Shown: piece after piece, positions 1 through 10,700 of the stretch | How positions within the stretch are numbered: position 1 is the stretch's first letter | How the letters are laid out: every line of letters begins with the position of its first letter | Source of the DNA: Pieris napi | Taxonomy: Eukaryota > Arthropoda > Insecta > Lepidoptera > Pieridae | Direction: 5' to 3' | Assembly (NCBI RefSeq): GCF_905475465.1 | Contig: NC_062251.1 | Span: 5,015,001-5,079,000, forward strand | DNA: 64,000 nucleotides | Program-made: the position numbers and the translations under genes | Notes under the pieces: model-generated | Told to the model about the DNA's origin: nothing | Database searches by the model: none | Seen by the model: the letters and a program-made list of their open reading frames with translations, nothing else

Positions 1-575
1 GATTAATGGATCATTTTTAACTACTAATGAAATTTCATCAGAACGAAGATGCGACAGTATTTTTTTTCTTTTAGCTCAATCGAAGCGTTCGCCGTATTGG
101 GAACGATTGTTAAGCTGTGATTAAACAATGCTTTTCTTTTAAGTGACGGAAGAACATGTTCAGAAGCTTTACAAATTCGTAAATGTCTGAAAAATGAAGA
201 TCTTTTAAATGTACCCAAGCATGTTTTACAAGTAGCGTAAGTTGACGGACTAGAGGTACCCTGGTTGCTTCGTTTTGATGGTAATAAGGTTAAATGAGCG
301 TCCCGATCAAAGCTATTAGAATTGTGTAAAAAAATTCCCTTGTTTCTCAATTTATCTGTAATTTTTTGTCGTTTTAGCTTTTGTATTTTAGGGTCTGTAT
401 CATTAATAGCTTTATACTGAAGAACTTCGATTTCATCTGCGTGGTTACGTAAAAGATGTCTAGAATAATTACGTATAGTTACAATTGCTTGACAGTAGAA
501 ACATGCATTTCTTCGGTACCACTTACGTTTTCTCGCCGTATTATTAACGCTTTTTTAACTTTACCTCCTCCAAAA
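1..575 (-). pseudogene. Frameshifted remnant of a zinc-binding (C2H2 plus C2HC) transposon-type protein
   Basis: On the minus strand an open frame of about 170 codons runs from near 560 to 24. It has a Cys-x2-Cys...His-x4-His finger (CFYCQA ... RHLLRNH, near 510-440), then a segment with KLKRQKITDKLRNKG, then a Cys-x2-Cys...His-x3-Cys knuckle (CKTCLGTF ... RHLRIC, near 230-160). This order resembles the N-terminal region of multicopy metazoan proteins that I associate, from memory only, with transposon-encoded recombinases. The frame stops at 24, but one base shift inside the T-rich run at 58-75 restores a sensible continuation (SHLRSDEISLVVKNDPLI) to the window edge. A second shift near 530-560 joins an upstream segment (NEGVSVLIEGIPDFGGG). 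Two breaks argue for a decayed copy, though homopolymer sequencing error could explain the one at 58-75. Family name is uncertain; the finger-like pattern is directly visible. Confidence 0.45.
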
Positions 576-1047
576 TCCGGAATTCCTTCTATGAGTACAC
601 TTACGCCCTCATTAGTCGATAAGTTCTGGCTACTTTCCCCACTATTGACTTGTGTGTTTCTGTCTTGTAACTGTTTTACTTTTCTATTGCAATTTTTTTC
701 AACTGAACGACTGGGTGGTCATTATATTCATCGTTAAAAGACTAAAAGGTCAAGGTCAAAAGCCCTCGGATCAACGTTAGTTAGTAAGATTTCGCATATA
801 AAACGGATGCACATTTGACTTGTCGGTATAATATTTGCGACCGTTACGGATCTACAAAAACATTATGTCAATGTATTTTTTGATGGCAAGTATGTTGCAA
901 AGCGACCGATGCAGATCCCCAAACAAGCCTTCCATTTCTAATTCGGATCAAAGTATATCAGTTATATTTGTAAACAGCCAATTATACACTGCAAGAAGGT
1001 GGATCAACATTTATTTTAATATCTTACTAGATCAACGTTTACATAGA

Positions 1048-1086
<39 letters not shown>
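576..1086. other. Unassigned AT-rich stretch ending in a TA microsatellite
   Basis: No convincing exon or recognised element is visible at 576-1053. A (TA)n microsatellite occupies about 1053-1086 and abuts the CTAG end of the next Helitron. Confidence 0.5.
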
Positions 1087-1087
<1 letters not shown>

Positions 1088-1463
1088 TAGCAGACCGGCC
1101 AAGCGTTGCTGTGGCTTACGTTTTTGTTATATAACATAGTATGTAGTAAACTATTCAAGGGAAACGGTAGGAGAACACCAGTCATGGGGACCACCATGCT
1201 TTTTTGGTGGTTATGCCATTAAATTGTAGCTTATGTGAAACGTTGGTACTTTCAACACAGCGCCATCTGTTAGAATTGTGACTATCAAATAATTTGCAAT
1301 AAAATAATATTGCGGGTATAAATTGAGATGTAAGCTATCCTATCTTTTTAGTTGGATCAAACTACACACGGTGTGCAAATTTGATTGATATCGGTTCGGT
1401 AGTTTAGAGAGTCCATCGCAGACAAACAACGTGACACGTAATTTATATATATACATATTAAGA
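1087..1463 (-). mobile_element. Non-autonomous Helitron, family B
   Basis: Read on the minus strand it begins TCTTAATATG-like at 1463 and ends GGCCGGTCTGCTAG at 1087. This fits Helitron ends (5' TC, 3' CTAG, insertion between A and T). Closely similar copies lie at 21525-21896, 41126-41449 and 48482-48857, with a fragment at 17939-18085. There is no coding capacity. Confidence 0.75.
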
Positions 1464-1469
1464 TATATA

Positions 1470-1558
1470 CTAGCTGACCCGGCAATCGTTGTTTTGCCAT
1501 GTATATTATTTCTAGGAAACATTTATATAGTTCATTACCCTAAAAATATAAGAGGCCG
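1470..1558 (-). mobile_element. Helitron family A, 3' fragment
   Basis: It begins at CTAG (minus-strand 3' end) and matches the 'tgacccggcaa.cgttgttttgccatg' end of family A copies at 24769, 25114, 60770 and 62854. Only about 90 bp remains. It sits six bases (tatata) from the 5' end of the preceding family B copy. Confidence 0.65.
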
Positions 1559-1625
1559 TTCAAGTATTACGTAAGCAGATTTACTTCAATAACCCCACCT
1601 CCCCTCTTGTCAGCAAAAGTAAGAA
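1555..1625. mobile_element. MITE end fragment (GGCCGTTCAAGTATTACGTAAG)
   Basis: The start 'ggccgttcaagtattacgta' is shared with 47957-47985 and is related to the inverted-repeat end of the MITE family seen at 32875, 41464 and 45046. Only one end is preserved. Confidence 0.4.
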
Positions 1626-1800
1626 AAGCTCTCAAAACTAATAGTACATAAACGTATTAATTTTTTGTAGGAATCCTCGAAAATGCATTTCGTTTTCAAG
1701 CATAGACAATGTGTGGGTAATATGTGTAAAAAAGTAAATAATTACTGTTGACGTAATCACCAAATAAGAACAACAAAGCCCCCCGCAAGCCCCCCGAAAG

Positions 1801-1992
1801 CGAGGTGTTCTCAGGCGGTCACCCATCCAAGTACTGACCTCGCCCGACGTTGCTTAACTTCGGTGATCGGACCGGTGAGAGAGAACCGGTGTATTACAAT
1901 AGCAAATAGCAAAAAAGTGTCGTGACAACTTATCGTAAGCATTTTTTCCGTCTAGCCCCCTTTCACAACGCGCGATAAGGAACTTCGTTCCA
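1801..1992 (-). pseudogene. 5S rRNA-derived chimeric repeat, copy 1
   Basis: Minus-strand 1895-1801 matches the 5S rRNA interior: CACCGGTTCTC, a 10-base insertion, then CCGATCACCGAAGTTAAGC, GTCGGGCGAGGTCAGTACTT and GGATGGGTGACCGCCTG. The first ~22 bases of 5S are missing. They are replaced by about 97 bp of non-5S sequence (1896-1992) that is also attached to the copy at 27004-27198. The 5S 3' end is truncated here. The internal promoter region is largely kept but the insertion disrupts it, so this is a derived element and not a working 5S gene. Confidence 0.75.
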
Positions 1993-2307
1993 AAAAAAAA
2001 AAAACAACAAATTCCGTGCTGTTTTACTTTGACTTGTTTTTTCATTACTATCCTATGTATGTATGTATTCTGCCTTGACGTCGGATAATGAAACTCAACT
2101 GCAGGTATTAATCCGAACAACTCCTCTGAACACTCTCCATGGTAAATGCTGTAGAAGATACAGAGAAACCCCACATCTCTACGCAACGCCAATGGATCAA
2201 GCCGCTTGGAAGGTGACTGGTTGTCGACTGGTGTGAATACGGTCAAGTTGAAGGAGCTGGTACTGGGGAGCTCCCATGTGGGTCGGAATTTGGGGTTTAT
2301 AGAGTTG
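1993..2307. other. Unassigned
   Basis: No exon or repeat family is recognised here. The open frames in this interval are short and show no conserved motif. Confidence 0.4.
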
Positions 2308-2545
2308 CAAGAGTTTCAGCGTGCGACTCTCATACCTGAGGTCGTAGGTTCGATCCCCGGCTGTGCACCAATGGACTTTCTTTTTATGTGCGCATTAACA
2401 TTCGCTCGAACGGTGAAGGAAAACATCGTGTGTCAGGCACTGGAGGCTGATAGCCTACTTGCCTATTAGATTTAAAAATGATCATGAAACAGATTCATAA
2501 ATCTGAGGCCAAGACCTAAAGAGGTTGTAGCGCCACTGATTTTAT
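2308..2545 (+). mobile_element. tRNA-derived SINE (family S1)
   Basis: It contains the pol III B box (GGTTCGATCCC) and the family body 'ctcgaacggtgaaggaaaac', ending 'aagacctaaagaggttgtag'. The A-box end is degenerate. Other copies are at 20038, 26307, 45813 and elsewhere in the window. Confidence 0.75.
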
Positions 2546-2552
2546 TATTATT

Positions 2553-2742
2553 GCAAGAGGTGATCAGCCATTTGAGAAACACGCCGTCAACTGTTTTGGT
2601 CTAAGGCAAGTTTTCCTTCACCGTTCCAGCGAATGTTAAATGCGCCTATAAAGTCCATTGGTGTACAGCCGGTCATCGAACCTACGACCTCAGGGATGAG
2701 AGTAGTACGCTGAAGCCACTAGGCCAACACTGCTCTCTAAAT
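2553..2742 (-). mobile_element. tRNA-derived SINE (family S1), inverted neighbour
   Basis: It is the same SINE family in reverse: A box 'TTGGCCTAGTGG' near 2735 and B box near 2680. It is truncated at the low-coordinate end, 8 bp from the end of the plus-strand copy, so the two form an inverted pair. Confidence 0.75.
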
Positions 2743-2906
2743 TAGTATAATTCTAGGTTAAAACCTAAGTGAACAAATTCTTACGGTATAACTGTACAGT
2801 TACACTAACATACTTTGCGATTTTACTTTTTAAAGCAGTGCTTTACGCTTACATATGTGTGTGTGTTATATATTTATGTATTTACTAAAGTTCACTACAT
2901 CATATA

Positions 2907-3452
2907 CAGGGTGGTCAAAAAGTCGTGGATCAAACGCAAATAGGGGATAGATGAGGTCATCAGCTGCAAAAAATTGTTCTACGGGAGGTCTCTAAGCTTG
3001 AGATATTAGAGCGACTCATGGCCATGTATAATACCTTTTCAGAATCCCTATGAAATACGCCAAAACTTGTAATACAGGGTCACTTTTCGGTAGAGTAATT
3101 TTTTTTCACAGTGGGGTCCGAAGTTAAGAAAAATTTATGATTTGAAAAAATTTTATATCGTATCACTTAATATTATCTTCAATACACTCAATAAACAACT
3201 ATAAATAGTATGTCTAACGCAAGAACTCATCAGTACCAATCTAGTGGATATTATGAAAAAGATACAGAATGTAGATATTCTCGAATTTTAATAAGAATTA
3301 GTAAAAAAAAGTCAATTTTCTTAAAAAACGCAAAATAAATTATAACTCTGCAGGGGTTGAGCTTAGAGACCTCCCCCGTAGAACATTTTTTGCAGCTGAT
3401 GACCTCATCTATCCCCTAATTGCGTTTGATCCACGACTTTTTGGCCACCCTG
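2907..3452. mobile_element. MITE with ~90-bp terminal inverted repeats (CAGGGTGG ends)
   Basis: The left end CAGGGTGGTCAAAAAGTCG and the right end CGACTTTTTGGCCACCCTG are inverted copies. The match continues inward for about 90 bp (GATCAAACGCAA, GATGAGGTCATCAGCTGC, GGTCTCTAAGC). TATA flanks both sides, consistent with a TA-type target duplication. There is no coding capacity. A Tc1/mariner relationship is possible from the TA target but unproven. Confidence 0.75.
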
Positions 3453-3573
3453 TATATGCATACAATATATGTTACAAGCTATCTTTTTTATGACAATTTT
3501 AATGACAAAAAATACAATAAAAATTACTAGCAATACAGCGGATTAGGTATCAGATAGGCACTTAACAATGCTT

Positions 3574-3915
3574 TTTGAAGTTATACTTTTTTTGGCGCGT
3601 TAGAGAAAAACGATGAGAGAAAATTTTCACGATGTGCGCGCACACCGTCACAAAAAACCGACACCCTGAAGTTAGCATAGTCAACATTTTTAATAAAATA
3701 TGCCAATTTCTTAAATTATGTAGAAATATTTTTTTGTGATATTTAAATAAACCTTATTTAACTAGGTAATACGTTATAATAAAACTTTCAATGTATTAAA
3801 TACCTTTTTTCTGTTATTAGTGTCGTTTTTCTACAAACGTAGAATAAAATTTTTGAAAAGATTTTTATCTTGTTACGTCAAAGAAGTATAACTTCTAACG
3901 CGTGTAAATAAAAAA
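3574..3915 (-). mobile_element. MITE family F (GAAGTTATACTTC ends), full-length copy
   Basis: The ends are inverted (gaagttatactt...ggcgcgtta and aagaagtataacttctaacgcg). Inside the left end is the family signature GCGCGCACACCGTCAC followed by a CCGACACC block. Other copies or fragments are at 4094, 5445, 18428, 22303, 32530, 36228, 40465 and 63430. Confidence 0.6.
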
Positions 3916-4093
3916 GTTTTTTAGCACTAAGTACTCGTTCGTTGGTGGGCGTTCAAAAACTACTGTTTTAGTAACAAAATAAAAATATATTCAAAAATTT
4001 TATTCTAAGTTTGTACAAAAAAATACACAACAGAAAAAAAATACTCTCATAATTTTTCCCCATCGCGCCAAAAGAAGTATAGCTTCAAAAAAC

Positions 4094-4212
4094 TAAAATG
4101 TTGACTATAGCTAACTTCAGGGTGTCGGTTTTTTGTGACGGTGTGCGCGCGCATCGTAAAAATTAACTCTAATAATTTTTCCCTAACGCGCCAAAAGAAG
4201 TATAACTTCAAT
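4094..4212 (+). mobile_element. MITE family F, partial copy in opposite orientation
   Basis: It runs 'gttgactatagctaacttca', the GGTGTCGG and GTGACGGTGTGCGCGCGCATCG block, and 'aaaagaagtataacttcaa'. It is the reverse of the left part of the copy at 3574, about 180 bp away. Confidence 0.6.
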
Positions 4213-4328
4213 AATGTATTGCAAGATTATGGTACAAAAATTTTATGGTGGTACAATCGAAAGTTCGCATATTCTGCCACACATGCGTGCAAATTTGTCT
4301 TAAAAGGAATTTTACATTATGAATCATA

Positions 4329-4546
4329 TCTTTATATATATAATTCTTCTGTGAGTTTGTATGTCACTGAACTCTCAAACGACTGGACCGATTTTGATGA
4401 AATTTTTTGTGTGTGTTCAAGGGGATCTGGGAATGGTTTAGATTCACAAATCAGCCCGCCAGATGGCGCTGCAGTCGGTACTTTCATACTTTGCTTTACT
4501 AATCGCTTGAAATATCATGCAGGACAACGTCTGTCGGGTCCACTAG
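4329..4546 (+). mobile_element. Non-autonomous Helitron, family E
   Basis: It starts TCTTTATATATATAATTC after an A and ends GTCGGGTCCACTAG before a T. Similar copies on the minus strand lie at 38752-38976 and, decayed, at 17344-17510. It carries the sequence 'gaccgattttgatgaaattt' that recurs in other Helitron families here. Confidence 0.7.
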
Positions 4547-4834
4547 TTAATATGTAAATTCTTATATTATTTGTAATTATTTAAATACTTTTAAAACAAG
4601 TGCTCAAATAAACCCGCATACACCTAAACAGGTCGAGTTCATAGACTTGTCAAATGCAATAAAAAAAAATCTAAAACAGCGACATCTACAATCTACGACT
4701 GAAATTACAGCGATGACGTCACACTTTAAAACGCGCTATCGAAGTACATACATATTTCCAACTAACGATATATACAACCCTTCAAACCTAAAAAAACTAT
4801 TAACTTACCCCCACCGGGGATAGTTTTTTTTTAA

Positions 4835-5088
4835 TGGCTCTGGCACGATTTGTGCATTAGCCAACGTCAAGTATAGCATTTTTTATAATTCGTGCTTGTC
4901 TTTAGAAATTCGACCATGTCCTCCATGTACGGTTTGGGCACTCGCCCGGTACCGCACAACCCTCCCAAAGGCCGAGAACAAATTTAAATTAAATTAAAAC
5001 TTGCCCTCGAACCGGGAATCGAAACCGGTACCCCTCACCTAGCTGCCACTTAATAAGACCGCTAGGCTATGAGGCCCCCTCCGGGGAT
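4835..5088 (-). mobile_element. tRNA-derived SINE (family S2)
   Basis: On the minus strand the head is GGGGGCCTCATAGCCTAGCGG, with the A box in TAGCCTAGCGGTC and the B box in GGTTTCGATTCCC. It is followed by the family body ending in 'ccattaaaaaaaa'. The complete copy at 39478-39720 shows target duplications. Confidence 0.75.
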
Positions 5089-5189
5089 AGTTCCCTAAAC
5101 CAAAAGAGCTGAGCAGTCAAACCAAAGATACTTATAAGCCAAAGAGGTTTAACCTTTGTTTTCAATTAATTTTATTAATTTTTTATTTT

Positions 5190-5450
5190 TATTACTAAGG
5201 TTGTCATGTCATGTGAAACATGGTGTAATGGTTGCTCCTTACAAACGTTATGTAAAACAAAAAACTTGGCGATTTAAAAGAGTGACGGAGAGTTTATTGC
5301 CAGTTCTTCTCTTCCGTTCTACGCCCTTGATTTGAGAATTGGTACTAAATGTAAAGTTAGAAGCATTAATTAATTCTTTATTGACGTTCATAAGTGTACA
5401 TTGTGTTACGTGTATGAATAAATGATTTTTGACTTTGACTTCTTTGGCGT
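5190..5450 (+). mobile_element. LINE 3'-end repeat
   Basis: The block 'catggtgtaatggttgc...gagagtttattgccagttct...cgttctacgcccttgatttgag...aatgatttttgactttgac' recurs at 49022-49215 and, reversed, at 19735-19805 and 61385-61630. Its 5' truncation and common end fit the 3' end of a non-LTR retrotransposon. No reverse-transcriptase coding is left. Confidence 0.5.
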
Positions 5451-5845
5451 AACAAGATAAAAATCTCAAAAATTTTATTCTACGTTTGTAGAAGAAACAA
5501 CCACTAACAATAGAAAAAAGGTATTTAATACATTGAAAGATTTATTATAACGCATTTTCTAGTTAAATAAAGTTTATTTAAATATATCAAAATTTTTTTT
5601 TGACTATAGCTAACATCAGGGTGTCGGTTTTTTGTGACGGTGTGCGGGCGCATCGTAAAAATTTACTCTCATCATTTTTCCCTAACGCTCCAATAGAAGT
5701 ATATCTTCAAAAAACTAAAGTGTTGACTATAGCTAACTTTTGGGTGTCGGTTTTTTGTGACGGTTTTCGCGAGCATCGTAGAAATATACTCTCGTAATTT
5801 TTCCCTAACGCGCCAAAAGAAGTATAACTTTAAAAAGTATAACTT
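5445..5845 (+). mobile_element. MITE family F copy with an internal 123-bp duplication
   Basis: The 5' end 'ttctttggcgtaacaagat' leads into the family interior. The terminal block (gactatagctaac to aagtataac) is then present twice, starting at 5602 and 5725. Confidence 0.6.
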
Positions 5846-5849
5846 TAAA

Positions 5850-6739
5850 ATTATATAGCCATTGAATTGGCCTTGATGAAGTCTATCAGACTGGTTTATC
5901 ATGCTTCCTTAAGGTCGGAGAAGGCAGGAGAGCACGTTGCTACCTCCACAGACTTTAAATGATATCATCTTGAACAGGTGAGAAACACCTGTTGTAAAGT
6001 GACATGCCCATAGACATTCACAGAAGTCCCCGCAAGTGCGTTGCCGGCCTTTTAAAAATTATGGATACACGCTGATGGATCTAATTTGGAATATACTTCA
6101 TTAAAAATTTTTAGGTCCGTATTCAAATTCTCAAGTCACAATCTCGTGAGTTCGCTGTCAAATGTCAAACTTCATACAATGACAGCTCTTGGCTGTCAAA
6201 GTTCTTGAGAATTACTTTTAGAGATTTGTTAACAGACACGAAATCTAGCGAGACGTGTTTGGACACACAATAATTGTTCCACAATTACTTTTAATTAACA
6301 GCAAAAAAACCATCATGAAACAATTTACATCTTTTAAAGTCGGTTAAAAATGACGTATGACAATCCGGAAGTAGACGCTCGACCTGTTTCCTGTTTTAAT
6401 TGCGCGTTAACTTTGACTCAACTCTATGATATATATCTATGGTCGTGTGTTCAAATCCCAGCTATGCCACAAAAGATAACATAGTGAGAAAACCAGAAAC
6501 CAGGGTGAATTTACATAAAAATTAACATAAAAAACAAATAAAAAAATGGGATGTGGTTTAACAATTCAGACATTCTCATACCTACTGAATACACTATAAA
6601 TTCATTAAAATCTGTCAAGCCGTTTCAGAGGAGTTTGATACCAAACACTGTCACAACATCACAAGTACAAGGATACTTGCCTTTGCATATTAGCAGATAC
6701 GGAAATCGGTGACCCATATATACGTCAATATACTGTCAG
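5850..6739. other. Repeat debris, no gene seen
   Basis: 5905-6060 contains a decayed copy of the repeat ending 'gcaagtgcgttgccggcc'. 6430-6500 has a tRNA-like B-box relic (gtgttcaaatcccagc). No exon is apparent. Confidence 0.4.
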
Positions 6740-6742
6740 TTA

Positions 6743-7718
6743 AGGCCGATTTACATTATCTTAAGGTGCGCTTACACGGGCAATTAAAATTGCTCAATTC
6801 CAGTCAATACTCGTCAATTATGACGTCACGACTACATCAAGCAATTTACGGCAACGGCAACAAGCATCAATACTGCGCAATACAATATTGAGCGATATGG
6901 CACAACTTCATCAACTAGGCAATACTGTCATACACGAGCATTTCAGTATTCGGTCGCTATGGACGACATTCTTCTTGCTGCGGCGGCTTGTAGCGCTTTT
7001 TTTATTATTAATCAATAACAAAAAAGAAAGAAAAGGAAAAGGCGTCTGGTGCGTCAAATCTGGGTGCGATCGTTTTTGGCAAAGAGGCCGCAATTTTCAT
7101 TGTGAAAATAAAATTAAACAATTAAAGAAAAAAATAATTAATTAATTAAATTTTTGATTTATAATTTTTTTAATTTTTCTTTAATTCTTTAATTTAATTG
7201 TTTTTTTTTTCAAGAATTAGATAATATATTATTCAAAAACTTTACTAGAATGTCACGAACATACTTTGAATTACTTTTGAATAAAGTAATTAGAAATTAT
7301 TATTATTTAGACCTCTCGCTGTCCCCGCGGAAGCAAGACGGCAAGCCGCAAAACAAACAAGTGCGAATGAGACATATACAAAAATTGCTAGGAATTTCCA
7401 AGTCCATTGGATATTCGTCAATTCGTATCTGCGACATTGAGCGATATGAAATATCTGGAGCAATTAGAAGCAATATCGCCGAAATAATTTATTGAAATTT
7501 ATTGAATTTATTGAAATTGCTCCATTAATTGCTCCAGATCGGTCCATTCGTATCGCCGAGCAATTATTGCCCTCGTGTAAGCGCACCATTAGTGTTTAGG
7601 ACTTGAAAGGCAAGTTCTTTAGCGTAGCGTTTACTAAAGCAAGTAGCGTTTACATGTTTCAACTAAAGTACTATCCTAAAGCACTCTCCTAAACACTAAT
7701 GATAATGTAAATCGGCCA
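6743..7718 (+). mobile_element. Harbinger-type outer element, locus 1, carrying an inserted element
   Basis: It is bounded by inverted ends AGGCCGATTTACATTATC and GATAATGTAAATCGGCCA. The TTA target duplications are 6740-6742 and 7719-7721, the three-base TWA type of PIF/Harbinger. The inverted repeat continues inward (TTAGTGTTTAGG). Its left inverted repeat is split at 6761-6763 by a second element (6765-7587). The right part matches 24145-24290 of locus 2 in the same orientation, except that locus 1 lacks about 17 bp after GTGTTTAGG. Confidence 0.75.
6765..7587 (+). mobile_element. Inner PIF/Harbinger-derived element, locus 1 (823 bp)
   Basis: The ends GGTGCGCTTACACG and CGTGTAAGCGCACC are inverted and flanked by TTA (6761-6763 and 7589-7591). 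Inside are decayed stretches resembling the N-terminus of a Harbinger transposase. One is around 6959-7105 (MDDILLAAAACSAFF, a stop, then RKRRLVRQIWVRSFLAKR); the other is near 7220-7300 (FKNFTRMSRTYFELLLNKV). The space between is AT-rich filler, so it cannot encode a transposase. It is the exact-length reverse counterpart of 23322-24144: all compared coordinates sum to 30909, so there is no net length difference. Confidence 0.75.
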
Positions 7719-7721
7719 TTA

Positions 7722-10700
7722 TTGACAGCTCAAACCTATCCATACAAGATCTTCAGATGAGAGGAATATTCAAACTATGTCCGTTTAGTTCCAATTACGC
7801 CCACGTAGCGCCATCTAAGGCATCCAAACAAAAATGTATCGTAACTTATATAATTATTAACGTAACTAATAATTCAATTGTAATTCGATTTGCCTCTAAT
7901 AAAATATGTTTTCCTCATCAATACATAGTATATAGTATAGTAGGAAGGATATATCGACATATTATGACCAATTTATCGACGTAAATGAAACATAGTTTTG
8001 ACAGTTATTTTTTAGAATAACAAGAGAGAATAAATCATAAAAAATGCCTTCATAATTTTAAGTCATGTTCAAAAATCGAATTCCAAATTCGAAATAAAAT
8101 TCAAATGGGGAACGTCGAACGCGGATGATCATCGTGGAGCGAGCAAGAGGTTGTTGATTTAATTCATTAGAGCGAGCGAGATGGTTGTAATGGCGTACGA
8201 GAGGGACGGTGATATTGAAGGTTATGCGTTAGACAGAGAAGGGTAGTCTGTTGACGTAGTAGTAGATGAGATAAGGAGCTATCAGCAATGCGCGTTTACA
8301 ATGGTCGAGTACTCGGCAAGTTGACCTTTTTTGATAGGTTTACAATAGACACATCAGTTAGGGAAAACGGTGATATAGTTTTTTTTAATTTCATATAAAA
8401 ATCATTTATTTATATAGAGCTTATGTCTTAAATTTTTGGTATATTTAATTAGTATTTTCTTATAGAAAGAACGGTTCATCAACTCTCTTTGTCTGACATA
8501 TATCATCTATTTCCTCTACTTATTTCCCTGACCGTACCAACTAGGTAATTGCTAGCAAAATACATACGCAAACAATTTTAACAGGCGATTCCGTAGTAAA
8601 AATAATAAATAAATAATAAAACTTTATTCATGGCAGAAATATTCAAAAGAAGATTTATAAGCAAAGTAATCTCTATATATACGCGTGTACGCCTGGGTCT
8701 CTCAAACTATGCTTTCTGTTCGCACGTAAACGAAGCGCAATAGATTATAATAAACCCAATGGCATTTTAATAAGCAAAAGTCAAAATGTTCCATGACTCG
8801 TACATAAACAACTCGCCCGTCACCACAGACAGTAAAAAAGCAAGTACAAACGGGGCAACACTCACACAAACAACTCGCGCACACACACTCAATATTACGA
8901 CTACTAAATTAAGAAGAACGCAAGTGAATTTTAAATTGTAATCATTTATTCAGTAATGTTATTGTTTTGGAACAAATCATTATTCTTACAAAGTATATTA
9001 TTATAAAAAAGAGGCTTTATTATCTCGTAAGATAGTCCGGTATTTATTATCATATTTTGAACAAAACAAATAAATGAAAAAAGCTGGTAACCTTGGAATA
9101 GTTTGGAAGCGTTTTAAATATAGGTTCGATTCCCGAGGAAAAAAAAATTCTGGTAGGAAGCTTTAGGTAAATGAATAAGGTTTTCTTATCATTACAATTT
9201 AAATGCAAAAATGGAACCCACGTGTAATCTTCGAAAACTGAAATAGGCAATACATACAAAACAAAGCTACTTTTAACTTAATTCCACCAGAGACAATAGC
9301 AGGGTGTAATTAAATAAGTTGAGAAATCTAAAAAATAATAAACACTTATTTATTTATTATTTTAGTAAAAAATAATATGTATATCAAAATTCATTTACCG
9401 CCTTCTCTAGATGCGTCATGCAAGCGTGTTGAACTCACTCACACAGCCGCACAATACGTGAATCGAAGACAATAAAATTGCCTATGTGTGCATTGAACGT
9501 CAAGTGCTATACATGGATTGAGCAGTTATGATCATTGCTACGGTGACAAGCAAGTGACAGGCGGTAAACGTTGTGACATTTATAGCATACTTGATTGGGT
9601 ACCGAACTTTCGGATGCGGCCACAGTTAGTTTTATTGGCCTTTTTAATTTTACTCTGTGGTAATAACACTGAAGCCATTTATAAGCCATAATAATTGATA
9701 TATTGGAAAATAAATGTGATTTGACGATACCATTACCTTGAAACCATATTGGAGATAGACAAGATGCTTCAGTTCAGGCTCATTTCTATTTAGTTGAATT
9801 AAATAGCGAAAAATTCCCATTTACCAGCTTTACTTAAGGAAATATCGATAAAATAAATACAATTGTAATTTGGCGACTGATAGATAATACCGGTGACCCC
9901 TCATTCAACGAATAAGTATTGCCACAGGGATTAAACTTTTTATATTTGTTTGCATTTTAATTTTCTATTTTTAAATTTTTAGTATTACCATGTACATTAG
10001 GAAAATTGTTAATACTGTATATTTGTGTGTTGGACATTAATAACATATTTCCTATAATTGTATTATATTTAAACTTTAATTTTGTAAAAAAAAGTATTAA
10101 AATGCTTTCTTTGAAAAAAATATGAATAACTTACTAAATAATGAATGTAAACAAAAATAAATTAACAGTTTCTGTTTTAAGAGAAATTAAGCTCTATATA
10201 ACACGTTTATATTTTCTTATGTTGATACCAACTATGTATAATATTTGTCTTATTTGTGAAGTATTTTAGAGACACTTCTTTAATTAATTAGTATATTTAT
10301 TGATATTTCTCGTATTTGATATGTTTTAGGATTGAATATATATCATAACAAAACTATATATTATACAGATCATACGTTTAAAACTTATACATGTTCCTTT
10401 CAATCTCTTAAAGACTCTTTTTTCTTTTCGTTAAAAACACCATCTCTATATCTCTATTAATTGGGGACGTCTGAATCGAGTGACAGGCCTCAATCCAGCA
10501 GTATGATCCTTATTTGTTATCATATATTTATATATATGTGTGGCATTAACAGTCAATGCAATACAGAAATTATCTAAAAGCCGCCGTACCTGTTCATAAA
10601 TTCGTGACTTCGTGATCGCATTAATGGAAATACTTTCCGATATTAAGTAATATATACTTAACTATTTTTCATGTCTTAAAGGGCAACTCGATTTGTTTAA

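Noticed and set aside
6888..7495. Small protein genes of 85, 60 and 81 codons, also at 23414-24021
   Set aside because: They are identical frames inside duplicated non-autonomous Harbinger copies. The only meaningful coding is decayed transposase with stops.
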